This document shows positions 1-6,775 of a DNA stretch of 10,785 bases, piece by piece. A program made the translations under genes and the position numbers. The DNA comes from an uncultured Eubacterium sp. GTDB lineage: Bacteria > Bacillota > Clostridia > Lachnospirales > Lachnospiraceae. The notes under the pieces are model-generated. The model had not been told where the DNA came from. It ran no database searches and saw nothing but the letters and a program-made list of their open reading frames with translations. The stretch covers positions 1-10,785 of the forward strand of contig CALGGT010000062.1 of the NCBI GenBank assembly GCA_937915825.1. The letters run 5' to 3'. Within the stretch, counting starts at the first letter, position 1. Each line of letters starts with the position of its first letter.

Positions 1-1
1 G

Positions 2-1288
2 CTGGCAATGCGGTATCCCGGCATCAAGATCCTGATCGTCCGGAAAACGTACAGAGAGCTTTTGAACAACTACATCGCGGATATGCAATCCGATCTGTAC
101 GGCATCGCATCATACAACAAAGGCGAGAAAATCTTCTACTTCCCGAACGGATCAACCATCACTTTCGGATATTGTGCCAATGAGGGCGATCTTGATCAGT
201 ACCAGGGAGCTCAATACGACGTCGTCTTCATCGATGAGGCCACTCAATTACAGGAAGACTGGCTCAAAAAGATCAATGCATCTGTTCGTGGGGTCAATTC
301 ATTCCCAAAACGAACATATTACGGGCTAAACCCGGGAGGTCCATCACATGGTTATTTTAAACGACTCTTCATAGATCGCAGATTCGAAGGCAAAGAGAAG
401 CCGGAGCGGTACAGTTTCATTCAGGCATTGCTCACAGACAACAAAATCCTGATGGAAACGCAGCCGGAATACCGGGAAGATCTCGAAAATCTGCCTCCGA
501 AACTCCGTGACGCCTGGTTATACGGCAACTGGGACGTGTTCGAAGGGCAATTCTTCGAAGATTTCAGGATCGAACCCGATGAAAGAGCCGCAAAAGAGGC
601 TGGATTTGAACTTTCCAAAGAAGATCTACTCCGGCAAAGGCGTTTCGTTCACGTCATCGATCCGTTTGATCTGAATCAGGGAGAAAAACAGGGCTGGAGC
701 ATCCTTCGATCTTACGATTTCGGCGATGGAAAGCCATATTCCTGTGCATGGTGGGCTATCGACTATGAGGGAATCATGTATCGGATTCTGGAAGACTACG
801 GATGCACCGGCACACCAAACGAAGGTGTGAAAATGACCCCAGATCAGCAGTTCGAGAGGATTGCGAAGATCGAATCAGAGCATCCGTGGTTAAGAGGACG
901 CATCATTGACGGTGTTGCCGATCCGGCAATCTGGGATGGATCAAGGGGTGAAAGCATATATGATACCGCATGCCGACACCAAATTTACTTCCGCAAAGGA
1001 ATTAACGACCGAATCCCCGGATGGATGCAGGTGCACTACAGATTACAGTTCGATAAGAATGGCTTTCCACGAATGTATGTGTTCAGAAACTGCAAGGATT
1101 TTATCCGAACAATCCCGCTCATGCAGTATGATTCTAACAAAGTGGAAGATTTGAATTCTGATCTGGAAGATCACATTGCAGATGAAACCCGGTATGCCTG
1201 CATGGACCGGCCGGTTGCACCCCTGCGGGCTGTCAAGCCCGCGGAGTATACAGCCTTCGTTGACCCGCTCAACCTGATTGAGAGGTGA
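2..1288 (+). CDS. terL: Phage terminase large subunit, 5'-truncated
   Basis: This is the ATPase/nuclease motor that cuts and pumps phage DNA into proheads. The frame is open to the left edge (codons before the ATG at 8 read Leu-Ala), so the N-terminus with the Walker A loop lies outside the window. Numbering from the ATG at 8, Walker B is VVFIDEA at residues 72-78 (Asp76, Glu77), and a GLNPGG coupling-type motif is at 106-111. The RNase H-like nuclease domain supplies likely metal-binding acids in SYDFGD (Asp237), in GVADPAIWD (Asp305) and in the DHIADETRY segment (388-396). The visible 426 residues fit a protein of roughly 480-520 residues. A portal gene would normally follow terL, but about 1 kb without a gene follows instead. 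The domain order and motifs make the family call firm; the phage type cannot be named. Confidence 0.93.
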   Translation: MAMRYPGIKILIVRKTYRELLNNYIADMQSDLYGIASYNKGEKIFYFPNGSTITFGYCANEGDLDQYQGAQYDVVFIDEATQLQEDWLKKINASVRGVNSFPKRTYYGLNPGGPSHGYFKRLFIDRRFEGKEKPERYSFIQALLTDNKILMETQPEYREDLENLPPKLRDAWLYGNWDVFEGQFFEDFRIEPDERAAKEAGFELSKEDLLRQRRFVHVIDPFDLNQGEKQGWSILRSYDFGDGKPYSCAWWAIDYEGIMYRILEDYGCTGTPNEGVKMTPDQQFERIAKIESEHPWLRGRIIDGVADPAIWDGSRGESIYDTACRHQIYFRKGINDRIPGWMQVHYRLQFDKNGFPRMYVFRNCKDFIRTIPLMQYDSNKVEDLNSDLEDHIADETRYACMDRPVAPLRAVKPAEYTAFVDPLNLIER

Positions 1289-1305
1289 GCAGTGAGATCT
1301 GGGAA

Positions 1306-1350
1306 GCGCGGCGAGCTGGCTTTGCCTTATATTTGAGGCAGCCGCCGCGC
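1306..1350 (+). other. Strong GC-rich hairpin just downstream of terL
   Basis: The arms GCGCGGCG (1306-1313) and CGCCGCGC (1343-1350) pair over 8 bp. The inner arms GCTG (1315-1318) and CAGC (1339-1342) add 4 bp after a single bulged A. No T-run follows, so it does not look like an intrinsic terminator. It may be the 5' boundary element of the candidate RNA or an mRNA-stabilising stem at the end of terL. Confidence 0.55.
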
Positions 1351-1730
1351 GTGAGTTGAAACAACATGCAGTTGGACGAGGTTGATGCTGACTCTGAGGA
1401 GCAGGCTGAAACCAACGCACACAACGCCGCAGTTGGGCGCGCCGCGACAGCGTCGCGCAGGACCGGGAAAGAACGTGTGGGATTGTGGAGATTACGGGAA
1501 TCGCCTGAGTGAAAAGGCTGGGTGCAGAGGGCGTCCTGACGGAAAGAGCGGAGGGCGGAACCCGGCGGAAGTGACAGGCGGGACGCCTGAAGGAACGGGA
1601 TACCTGGTGCTTTGGCGGCACGCTTGACACTGGAGACGGGTGTAGCCCGCAGCGGCTGACGGAAGGCCGCCCGACAAAGGAGAGGCTGACAAGGACAACG
1701 CCACTCACCGGCAGTGAATGTAAAGCTGAA

Positions 1731-1751
1731 TGTGGAAAATCTGCACCGCAG
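1731..1751 (+). repeat. First copy of a TGTGGAAA-TCTGC hairpin module
   Basis: TGTGGAAAATCTGC runs into a small hairpin (CTGC at 1741-1744, GCAG at 1748-1751), with GAGCC shortly downstream. A near-identical arrangement occurs about 390 bases later. The sequence differs inside the hairpin while the pairing is kept, as expected for a duplicated RNA structural element. Confidence 0.45.
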
Positions 1752-1902
1752 GAGCGCAACTGCCGAGCCTGCGCCCGACGATCCCCCGCGAGGAGGGCTG
1801 GGCGAAGGCGGTGGAGCGTGGTACGGGCGTCAGAGACACGACTGCTTTCTCAGCCCAATGCGAGGCTCTCCCCCGCTCCCATTCCCCCGGTATGCAGTTT
1901 AG

Positions 1903-1923
1903 GCGGGTCGCGTAGCGTCCCGC
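1903..1923 (+). other. Near-perfect GC-rich hairpin in the non-coding region
   Basis: GCGGG-T-CGC pairs with GCG-T-CCCGC around a GTA loop, giving 8 bp with one T-T mismatch. It is followed by GCAGGA and then, 12 bases on, a GAACG motif. A second hairpin at 1443-1457 has a similar layout: a GC stem, a 3-base loop, then CAGGA and GAACG. This suggests a repeated structural module. Confidence 0.5.
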
Positions 1924-2032
1924 AGGAGCTGTGGAGAACGAAGTGAGTTGGAAAGACTCAGGGTAGTAGAGGATGAAAGGACGGCATGCAGAGGCTGTCC
2001 AGACGGGCGGATGAGGCAGGCGGTGTCAACTG

Positions 2033-2050
2033 CCGGGCACAGGAGCCCGG
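2033..2050 (+). other. Perfect hairpin CCGGGC / GCCCGG
   Basis: Six G-C pairs close a 6-base purine-rich loop (ACAGGA, 2039-2044). The flanking GGCTG (1993-1997) and CAGCC (2056-2060) can pair across it, and GGCAG (2015-2019) can pair with CTGCC. This is consistent with a multi-branched RNA domain. Confidence 0.45.
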
Positions 2051-2123
2051 AAGGCCAGCCGACGATAGGACGCCCCTGTGGAAGAACGGATCATACACGG
2101 CAAGCGTGGAACAGAGGCGGAAG

Positions 2124-2146
2124 TGTGGAAATCTGCTGAGCAGCAG
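2124..2146 (+). repeat. Second copy of the TGTGGAAA-TCTGC hairpin module
   Basis: TGTGGAAATCTGC is followed by the hairpin CTGCT (2133-2137) with AGCAG (2142-2146) and then GCGAGCC. It matches the copy starting at 1731 apart from one missing A and a different loop. The stem is one pair longer here. Confidence 0.45.
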
Positions 2147-2172
2147 CGAGCCCTGACGAAAGCCGAAGACCG

Positions 2173-2208
2173 CAAAAGAAACGTGGAAAACTCCGAAGAA
2201 TTTTCCAC
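2173..2208 (-). terminator. Candidate intrinsic terminator for the ATP-binding protein gene
   Basis: On the minus strand the arms at 2208-2198 and 2193-2183 form an 11-bp stem (one T-G wobble) closed by a C(TTCG)G tetraloop. The T-rich tract GTTTCTTTT follows. The wobble becomes a mismatch on the plus strand, and the UUCG loop exists only in the minus-strand RNA, so a minus-strand role is favoured. It lies about 170 bases past the stop codon of the upstream minus-strand gene. The T-run is interrupted, so strength is uncertain. Confidence 0.45.
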
Positions 2209-2377
2209 AAGAGGGATAAGAGTTTTTGGTTTTGAGTGCCCGGTGCGGGCTGTGGCGCAGGCGGGCGAGCGGCGATCATTTTCTTCGAGTATGCAGGTTT
2301 TCAAAATCGGGCATTTTCTTCGTTTTATCGCTGACAGGGTGTATATCATTAGAACAGCCACAAGGCGAAACGAAGTT

Positions 2378-3814
2378 TTACTTGATTGTGATATACTTCT
2401 GGTTTCTGCTGTTAGGCTTATCTGGAATAGTCCTTGCCAGCCGCCCCTGTTCAAGCAGTTTTTTCAATTGTTCTCGAAGGTTCTTAATGTCTTTCAAGCC
2501 AAGATGCTCCAGTATTTCTCTGCTATTTCTTGGCTCTGTACAATAATTCAGAATCCTCTGCCCAGTTTCATTGACATCACCATACCCTACTACTGGGGTT
2601 ACTGAGGGGGTATCTGGTGGCGTAACTGAGGGGGTATCTGATGGGGCATCCCCCAAGTCGAGCCTGTCAAACGGTATGGTCACCACGATGGCGTTGTCCT
2701 TGAATTCAAACGCCTGCTGTCCATATTCATGAACTATCCTGGGAACACCACGTCCGCTCTTCTCACTTATATGAAGCTGAAGAAGGATTTCAGACAGCTT
2801 TTTGTTAACGGGAATAGAGACGCCGGCGAAGAATCCTTCTTTCGTCTGACCTGGCGGCAATGTTCCGAGAGAAACGATCTCGATCCTATCTTCATACGCC
2901 GTGAACATGGGCGAGTCTCCGTTAACCCACTGATTATGAGCAAAAGCATTTATAACCGCCTCTGTAAATGCTTTCTTGCTAAACAGCGGCACTTCTTTCC
3001 GTTCTACCTTCCGCTCCCGCTCGTCCGCCTGTGGCACATTAAGAGTATCCCCGAAATCCAGCACCTTATCCAAGGACATCAGGACACACATGTTGCCGTA
3101 TTCCCTGACGGCGTACATGGTGGATGTCTTGTCCTTGCCGTTGAACACCGCAAACCGTATCGGAATATGCGGATCATCTGAAAGGAGCTGGGCGAGCATG
3201 TTATACTTCCCGCTTGGGGTCAGAAGCTCCAGATTTTGCTTGAAGGTCTTTTTGTTCAGCTTGATTCCCCTCATATCGTAGTACAGGAAAAGCTGATCAA
3301 AACCAAGCTCAGCAAAGCGAGATTCCGTATTGAGCAGGTCGGGCAGACCGCTATTCAGAACACGGAAAAGAGCAGCTTCCCGATCCGGGTACTTCTTAAG
3401 CCGTTCTTTACTCGAACCAATGCGAATCCACCGCTCATCCTTATATGCAGTCGGAACAATTCTCGCAGCCGGTATGGTCAGCACGACCACTCGATGCCCG
3501 TCTATTACGTCCTCATCAAAATGAAAATAAAGCGTGGGAGAAACATACCTGCTTAGATAGTGCTGAAATGGCTCATTGTCAATATCTTTCTGATAGTTGA
3601 ACTTTGTCCCTGTCAGCTCGTGAGTCGCATTATGCACGCCCCAAATCAGATAAGCGGCAGACTGACCAGCGAGTACGGCTACATTTGACAGAGCAGAAAT
3701 GTATACGCCGATGTCATCAGGTTTTGACACTGCCGTTCCCTGTTTAAATTCAAACCATTCCGGCTCGTCATCATATGAGCGACATCTATTGACTATTTCA
3801 CTAACTGTGCTCAC
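2378..3814 (-). CDS. AlbA_2 / GHKL-type ATP-binding protein with C-terminal winged helix
   Basis: A 478-residue protein starting at GTG 3814, chosen because AGGAGG lies 9 bases upstream and the sequence from there matches the usual N-terminus of this family. The AlbA_2 (Schlafen-type, putative nucleic-acid-binding) domain spans about residues 15-140, with EFK at 22-24 and AYLIWGV at 54-60. A GHKL-like ATPase domain (HATPase_c_4 type) spans about 275-385, with EAVINAFAH at 285-293, IEIVSLG at 311-317 and SGRGVPRI at 353-360. A Pro/Thr-rich linker with a duplicated TPSVTP unit (394-407) leads to a winged-helix segment at about 412-478. Such proteins occur on mobile elements and in defence regions as putative transcriptional regulators; the exact role is unknown. 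The start overlaps the broken end of atpG, and only about 20 bases of its own upstream DNA remain, so no native promoter is visible. Confidence 0.85.
   Translation of the reverse strand: MSTVSEIVNRCRSYDDEPEWFEFKQGTAVSKPDDIGVYISALSNVAVLAGQSAAYLIWGVHNATHELTGTKFNYQKDIDNEPFQHYLSRYVSPTLYFHFDEDVIDGHRVVVLTIPAARIVPTAYKDERWIRIGSSKERLKKYPDREAALFRVLNSGLPDLLNTESRFAELGFDQLFLYYDMRGIKLNKKTFKQNLELLTPSGKYNMLAQLLSDDPHIPIRFAVFNGKDKTSTMYAVREYGNMCVLMSLDKVLDFGDTLNVPQADERERKVERKEVPLFSKKAFTEAVINAFAHNQWVNGDSPMFTAYEDRIEIVSLGTLPPGQTKEGFFAGVSIPVNKKLSEILLQLHISEKSGRGVPRIVHEYGQQAFEFKDNAIVVTIPFDRLDLGDAPSDTPSVTPPDTPSVTPVVGYGDVNETGQRILNYCTEPRNSREILEHLGLKDIKNLREQLKKLLEQGRLARTIPDKPNSRNQKYITIK
2599..2646 (-). repeat. Tandem 24-bp repeat encoding the TPSVTP linker
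   Basis: Two adjacent 24-base units (2599-2622 and 2623-2646) differ at only a few positions. They encode the duplicated eight-residue Thr/Pro/Ser linker between the ATPase domain and the winged helix. The unit is a multiple of three, so changes in copy number would keep the frame and alter linker length. Confidence 0.7.
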
Positions 3815-4670
3815 AGTGCTTCGCCTCCTCTCCCTGCCTTGCCCGATTATAGCGAAGTTCCAGGTCGTCAATCATTTCTTCCGCATTCTTGGTTGCCGAA
3901 TCCATGGCCTGCATTCTCGCTCCGTGCTCACTGGCCAAAGATTCCATTAAGGCTCCGTAGATAATACTGTTAAGATACATGGGAAGAATCACTTCTAAGC
4001 TTTCTTCTTCATCCGGTTCATAATTCATGATCGTCTTATCCGGCAGATTCCCGGTTTGTTCCAACCCTTCTTCCTGAAAATCCTCCAGGTCCTCTTCCGT
4101 AAAAGGAAACAACCGGATCAGGGTAGGAATCTGGGTCATGGTATTTTTAAAAACCGTATAAGCTAAATAAATCTCATCGATCTCATTCATTTCATAAGCG
4201 CTCATGACCTCTTTCCCGATCTGAATGGCATCGGAGTATAACGGCTTATTGATCACTTCTGAAAAATCCCCACGAAAATTATATCCTTTGCTTTTCAGAC
4301 TCTCAAGGCCTTTTCGTCCCACCGGAAAGATCAACGTGTTATCCGGGGTAAATACATCGTTCATTACCTTCTTGGCAATGTTGGAATTGTACCCTCCTGC
4401 CAGTCCACGATTGGAACTGATCAGAACAATCCCCTTCTTTCCGGAAGCCCCCGCCTGATCGTCTCGCACCCAGGAAGCCGGCAATTCCGCTTTCCCCGAA
4501 AGCATCTCCGTGACCGTCTGGTACATTTTATCGAAATAAGGTTTGGATTCTTCCGCCTTCTCCTTGGCATGTTGAAGTTTTACGGTAGATACCAGCTTCA
4601 TCGCCTTTGTGATCTGAGAAGTACTTTGAACGCTTTCCTTCCTTCGTTTGATATCTCTCATGGAAGCCAT
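3801..4670 (-). CDS. atpG: F1Fo ATP synthase gamma subunit with aberrant C-terminus
   Basis: The gamma subunit is the central rotor shaft of F1 and couples the c-ring to the catalytic alpha3-beta3 head. The N-terminal helix is typical (MRDIKRR from residue 4, then ITKAMKLVSTVKL), the Rossmann-like middle includes SSNRGLAGGYN, and the C-terminal helix reaches MDSATKNAEEMIDDLELRYNRARQ. After Gln279 the family normally continues for about 17 conserved residues (the AITQEITEI region). Here the frame instead reads GEEAKHCEHS and stops. The switch falls at 3833/3834, where the sequence becomes the leader of the neighbouring ATP-binding protein gene. The missing tail sits inside the alpha3-beta3 bore and includes residues known to matter in E. 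coli. So this is either a disrupted gene or a chimera point. The start is supported by AAGGAAGGGG upstream. Confidence 0.92.
   Translation of the reverse strand: MASMRDIKRRKESVQSTSQITKAMKLVSTVKLQHAKEKAEESKPYFDKMYQTVTEMLSGKAELPASWVRDDQAGASGKKGIVLISSNRGLAGGYNSNIAKKVMNDVFTPDNTLIFPVGRKGLESLKSKGYNFRGDFSEVINKPLYSDAIQIGKEVMSAYEMNEIDEIYLAYTVFKNTMTQIPTLIRLFPFTEEDLEDFQEEGLEQTGNLPDKTIMNYEPDEEESLEVILPMYLNSIIYGALMESLASEHGARMQAMDSATKNAEEMIDDLELRYNRARQGEEAKHCEHS
3824..3829 (-). promoter_or_regulatory. Ribosome binding site deciding the GTG start of the ATP-binding protein
   Basis: AGGAGG on the minus strand, 9 bases before the GTG at 3814. It supports that start over the upstream in-frame codons that extend to 3871, which lie in atpG-derived sequence. 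Confidence 0.7.
3833..3834. other. Junction between the atp operon and phage/mobile DNA inside atpG
   Basis: To the right, codons match AtpG up to the conserved Ala-Arg-Gln. To the left the sequence is the ribosome-binding leader and start of an AlbA_2-type gene. No target duplication, terminal inverted repeat, integrase or recombination core is visible at the join. It marks an insertion end or an assembly chimera. Confidence 0.75.
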
Positions 4671-4685
4671 GTCTTTACCCCTTCC

Positions 4686-6197
4686 TTACTCATGAATAAA
4701 TTGATTCTTATACTCCTCAATTCCTTCGATCAAACGTTTTTCATTCTCTTCAGTAATCTCTTTATTCTCCTTCAGGGAAGCGATCACGTCGGAATAATGG
4801 GTTTCCATAAATTCAAACAACCCTTTCTCAAATGGTAAAATATCTTCTACCGCAATATCCAACAAATATTTCTTGGTAGCCGCATAGATCATGATCACCT
4901 GATACCATACCGGCATAGGGGCATATTGATCCTGTTTCAAGATCTCACGGATCCGCTCTCCCTGATCCAGCTTTTCTTTGGTATCCGCATCCAGATCGGA
5001 ACCGAACTGGGAAAAAGCTGCCAACTCACGATATTGTGCTAACTCAATACGAATGGGACCGGCAATTTTCTTCATCGCCTTGATCTGGGCGCTCCCTCCT
5101 ACACGGGACACGCTTAATCCGGGATTTACCGCCGGGCGAAATCCGGAGTGGAACATTTCCGTTTCCAAATAGATCTGACCGTCCGTAATGGAAATAACGT
5201 TCGTGGGAATATAAGCGGATACGTCCCCCGCCTGAGTTTCAATAATGGGAAGGGCTGTTAAGGAACCGCCCCCTAACGAATCGGAAAGCTTTGCCGCGCG
5301 CTCTAACAAACGGGAGTGCAGATAGAAAACATCTCCGGGGTACGCTTCCCGCCCGGGCGGTCTCTTTAACAACAGCGCCAGGGTACGATAAGCCGCCGCA
5401 TGTTTACTTAGATCGTCGTACACGATCAACACATCTTTCCCTTGCTCCATCCATTCCTCACCAATGGCACAACCGGAATAAGGGGCAATGTATTGAAGGG
5501 GCGCCAACTCACTGGCCGTTGCCGCTACCACCGTGGTATAATCCATGGCTCCCCGGTCTTCCAGGGCCTTTACGATATTGGCCACGGTAGATGATTTTTG
5601 TCCAATGGCCACATAAATACAATATACATCCTGATCTTTTTGGTTGATAATGGTATCAATGGCAATGGCCGTCTTTCCAGTCTGGCGGTCTCCAATGATC
5701 AACTCACGCTGACCTCTTCCAATGGGCACCATGGAATCAATGGCCTTGATCCCTGTTTGCAGCGGCGTATCCACCGATTTTCTGGAAATTACACCGCTGG
5801 CCACCCGTTCAATGGGGCGGATCTTATCGGTATGAATGGGGCCTTTTCCGTCAATGGGCTGTCCCAGCGCATTGACTACACGTCCCAACATCTCATCTCC
5901 CACCGGTACCGTTGTGACTTTTCCGGTGGTCTTTACCACGTCTCCTTCACAGATTTTTGTGGCATCCCCCAGCAAAACCGCTCCTACGTTATCTTCTTCC
6001 AAATTTAAGACCATGCCGTAAGTATCTCCCGGAAATGCTAGAAGCTCCCCTTGCATGGCATTATTTAAACCATGGATTCGCGCAATTCCATCTGCTACCT
6101 GAATCACATGACCGATTTCCGATACGTCGATTTTTTCTTTATATTGTTTGATTTCTTCCTTGATCACGGAACTGATCTCTTCCGGTTTTAAATTCAT
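4686..6197 (-). CDS. atpA: F1Fo ATP synthase alpha subunit
   Basis: The non-catalytic nucleotide-binding subunit of F1, 503 residues, full length for the family. The N-terminal beta-barrel (about 25-95) is followed by the nucleotide-binding domain with Walker A GDRQTGKT at 169-176 and Walker B-type VLIVYDD at 256-262. The arginine finger reaching the beta-subunit site is in SVSRVGG (Arg365). A C-terminal helical domain ends the protein. Gln (171) in the P-loop is normal for alpha. It sits 15 bases upstream of atpG and 32 bases downstream of atpH in one transcription unit. Its catalytic partner beta (atpD) would normally follow atpG but is absent from the window. Confidence 0.98.
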   Translation of the reverse strand: MNLKPEEISSVIKEEIKQYKEKIDVSEIGHVIQVADGIARIHGLNNAMQGELLAFPGDTYGMVLNLEEDNVGAVLLGDATKICEGDVVKTTGKVTTVPVGDEMLGRVVNALGQPIDGKGPIHTDKIRPIERVASGVISRKSVDTPLQTGIKAIDSMVPIGRGQRELIIGDRQTGKTAIAIDTIINQKDQDVYCIYVAIGQKSSTVANIVKALEDRGAMDYTTVVAATASELAPLQYIAPYSGCAIGEEWMEQGKDVLIVYDDLSKHAAAYRTLALLLKRPPGREAYPGDVFYLHSRLLERAAKLSDSLGGGSLTALPIIETQAGDVSAYIPTNVISITDGQIYLETEMFHSGFRPAVNPGLSVSRVGGSAQIKAMKKIAGPIRIELAQYRELAAFSQFGSDLDADTKEKLDQGERIREILKQDQYAPMPVWYQVIMIYAATKKYLLDIAVEDILPFEKGLFEFMETHYSDVIASLKENKEITEENEKRLIEGIEEYKNQFIHE

Positions 6198-6229
6198 GGT
6201 TTCCTTACACCTTCCTTCTGCCCGCTTGT

Positions 6230-6775
6230 TTACACTCGCAATTGAGACAATAGATCTGTCATCGTTTCTAAATTGGATTGAATGGTATGATCCACAACGC
6301 GGTCATTGATTTGAATTCGTATTCCCCCCAACAACAAAGGATCTAACTCATAATGAATGTCCAACGTTTCATAGGGCGCCGTCTCTAATAACCTTTTTTG
6401 AATCGCCTTCTTCTGGCTGTCCTCTAAAGGGAACGGCGTGGTTACGTATACCTCTCCTATGCCTTTGGCTTCTTTGTATTGTGCTTCAAAATATGATAAG
6501 ATCGCAGGAAGTTCCTTCATTCTTCCCTTTTGGATCAGCACATGCAAAAAGCCCATCATCGTAGAAGAAAACATGGTACCAAACATGGTTTGCAGCTTGT
6601 TTTCACATTCATTTCTTGGAATTTCCGGATCCGTAAACACCTGTAAGATCTCCGGTTCCGACCCAACTCCTTCTTTTAATGCCACTGCTTCTTTGGCTAT
6701 CTCTTCCAGGATTCCCTCCTCGGAGGCCAGCTGAAACAGCGCATCGCCATATACCTTTGAAACTAGTCTTGCCAT
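6230..6775 (-). CDS. atpH: F1Fo ATP synthase delta subunit
   Basis: The peripheral-stalk subunit that joins the top of F1 to the b dimer, 181 residues, normal length. The N-terminus MARLVSKVYGDALFQLA is the typical alpha-binding helical start. The C-terminal half ends in the family pattern LLLGGIRIQINDRVVDHTI (about 147-165), which carries the conserved G-G-hydrophobic core. The gene start overlaps the end of atpF by 13 bases, suggesting translational coupling. Sequence divergence is ordinary for this fast-evolving subunit; the operon position confirms the call. Confidence 0.95.
   Translation of the reverse strand: MARLVSKVYGDALFQLASEEGILEEIAKEAVALKEGVGSEPEILQVFTDPEIPRNECENKLQTMFGTMFSSTMMGFLHVLIQKGRMKELPAILSYFEAQYKEAKGIGEVYVTTPFPLEDSQKKAIQKRLLETAPYETLDIHYELDPLLLGGIRIQINDRVVDHTIQSNLETMTDLLSQLRV

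Larger units (their letters stand above)
1289..2260 (+). ncRNA. Candidate large structured non-coding RNA (or highly structured non-coding region) after terL
   Basis: About 970 bases without a plausible gene; every open frame has low-complexity, rRNA-like translations. The stretch is GC- and purine-rich on the plus strand: bases 1501-1560 hold 27 G, 15 A, 11 C and 7 T. Many short inverted repeats can be seen: 1306-1313 with 1343-1350 (8 bp, inner GCTG/CAGC at 1315-1318 and 1339-1342), 1443-1448 with 1452-1457 (6 bp, 3-base loop), 1530-1536 with 1581-1587 (7 bp), 1652-1656 with 1666-1670, 1813-1818 with 1874-1879, 1903-1911 with 1915-1923 (one T-T mismatch), 2033-2038 with 2045-2050 (6 bp, 6-base loop), 2133-2137 with 2142-2146, and 2238-2242 with 2246-2250. 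Presumed single-stranded parts are A-rich, which favours the plus strand. Size and phage setting recall GOLLD and ROOL RNAs, but I do not recognise a known consensus. Ends are approximate and no promoter is evident. Confidence 0.5.

Noticed and set aside
1306..1350. Intrinsic terminator after terL
   Set aside because: The stem is strong, but no T-run follows the 3' arm.
1366..1512. A 48-codon plus-strand frame beginning MQLDEVDADSEEQ
   Set aside because: The acidic start looks protein-like, but there is no clear ribosome binding site, the end turns into Arg-rich composition, and it runs through the strong hairpin at 1443-1457. It is too weak to call.
1624..1629. TTGACA resembling a -35 promoter box
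   Set aside because: No acceptable -10 box lies 16-19 bases downstream.
1043..1759. A 238-codon open frame on the minus strand across the terL end and the non-coding region
   Set aside because: It overlaps the well-supported terL gene, has a Ser/Pro/Arg-rich low-complexity translation typical of non-coding GC-rich DNA, and has no recognisable domain.
1289..2377. tRNA gene, group II intron domain V, RNase P RNA or tmRNA
   Set aside because: I looked for a T-loop motif, a domain V-like hairpin and the conserved cores of these RNAs by eye and found none. Covariance searches would be needed to exclude them fully.
2078..2605. A 175-codon plus-strand frame running out of the non-coding region
   Set aside because: Its second half is the reverse complement of the ATP-binding protein gene, and its first half is in the candidate RNA region. 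No family resemblance was seen.
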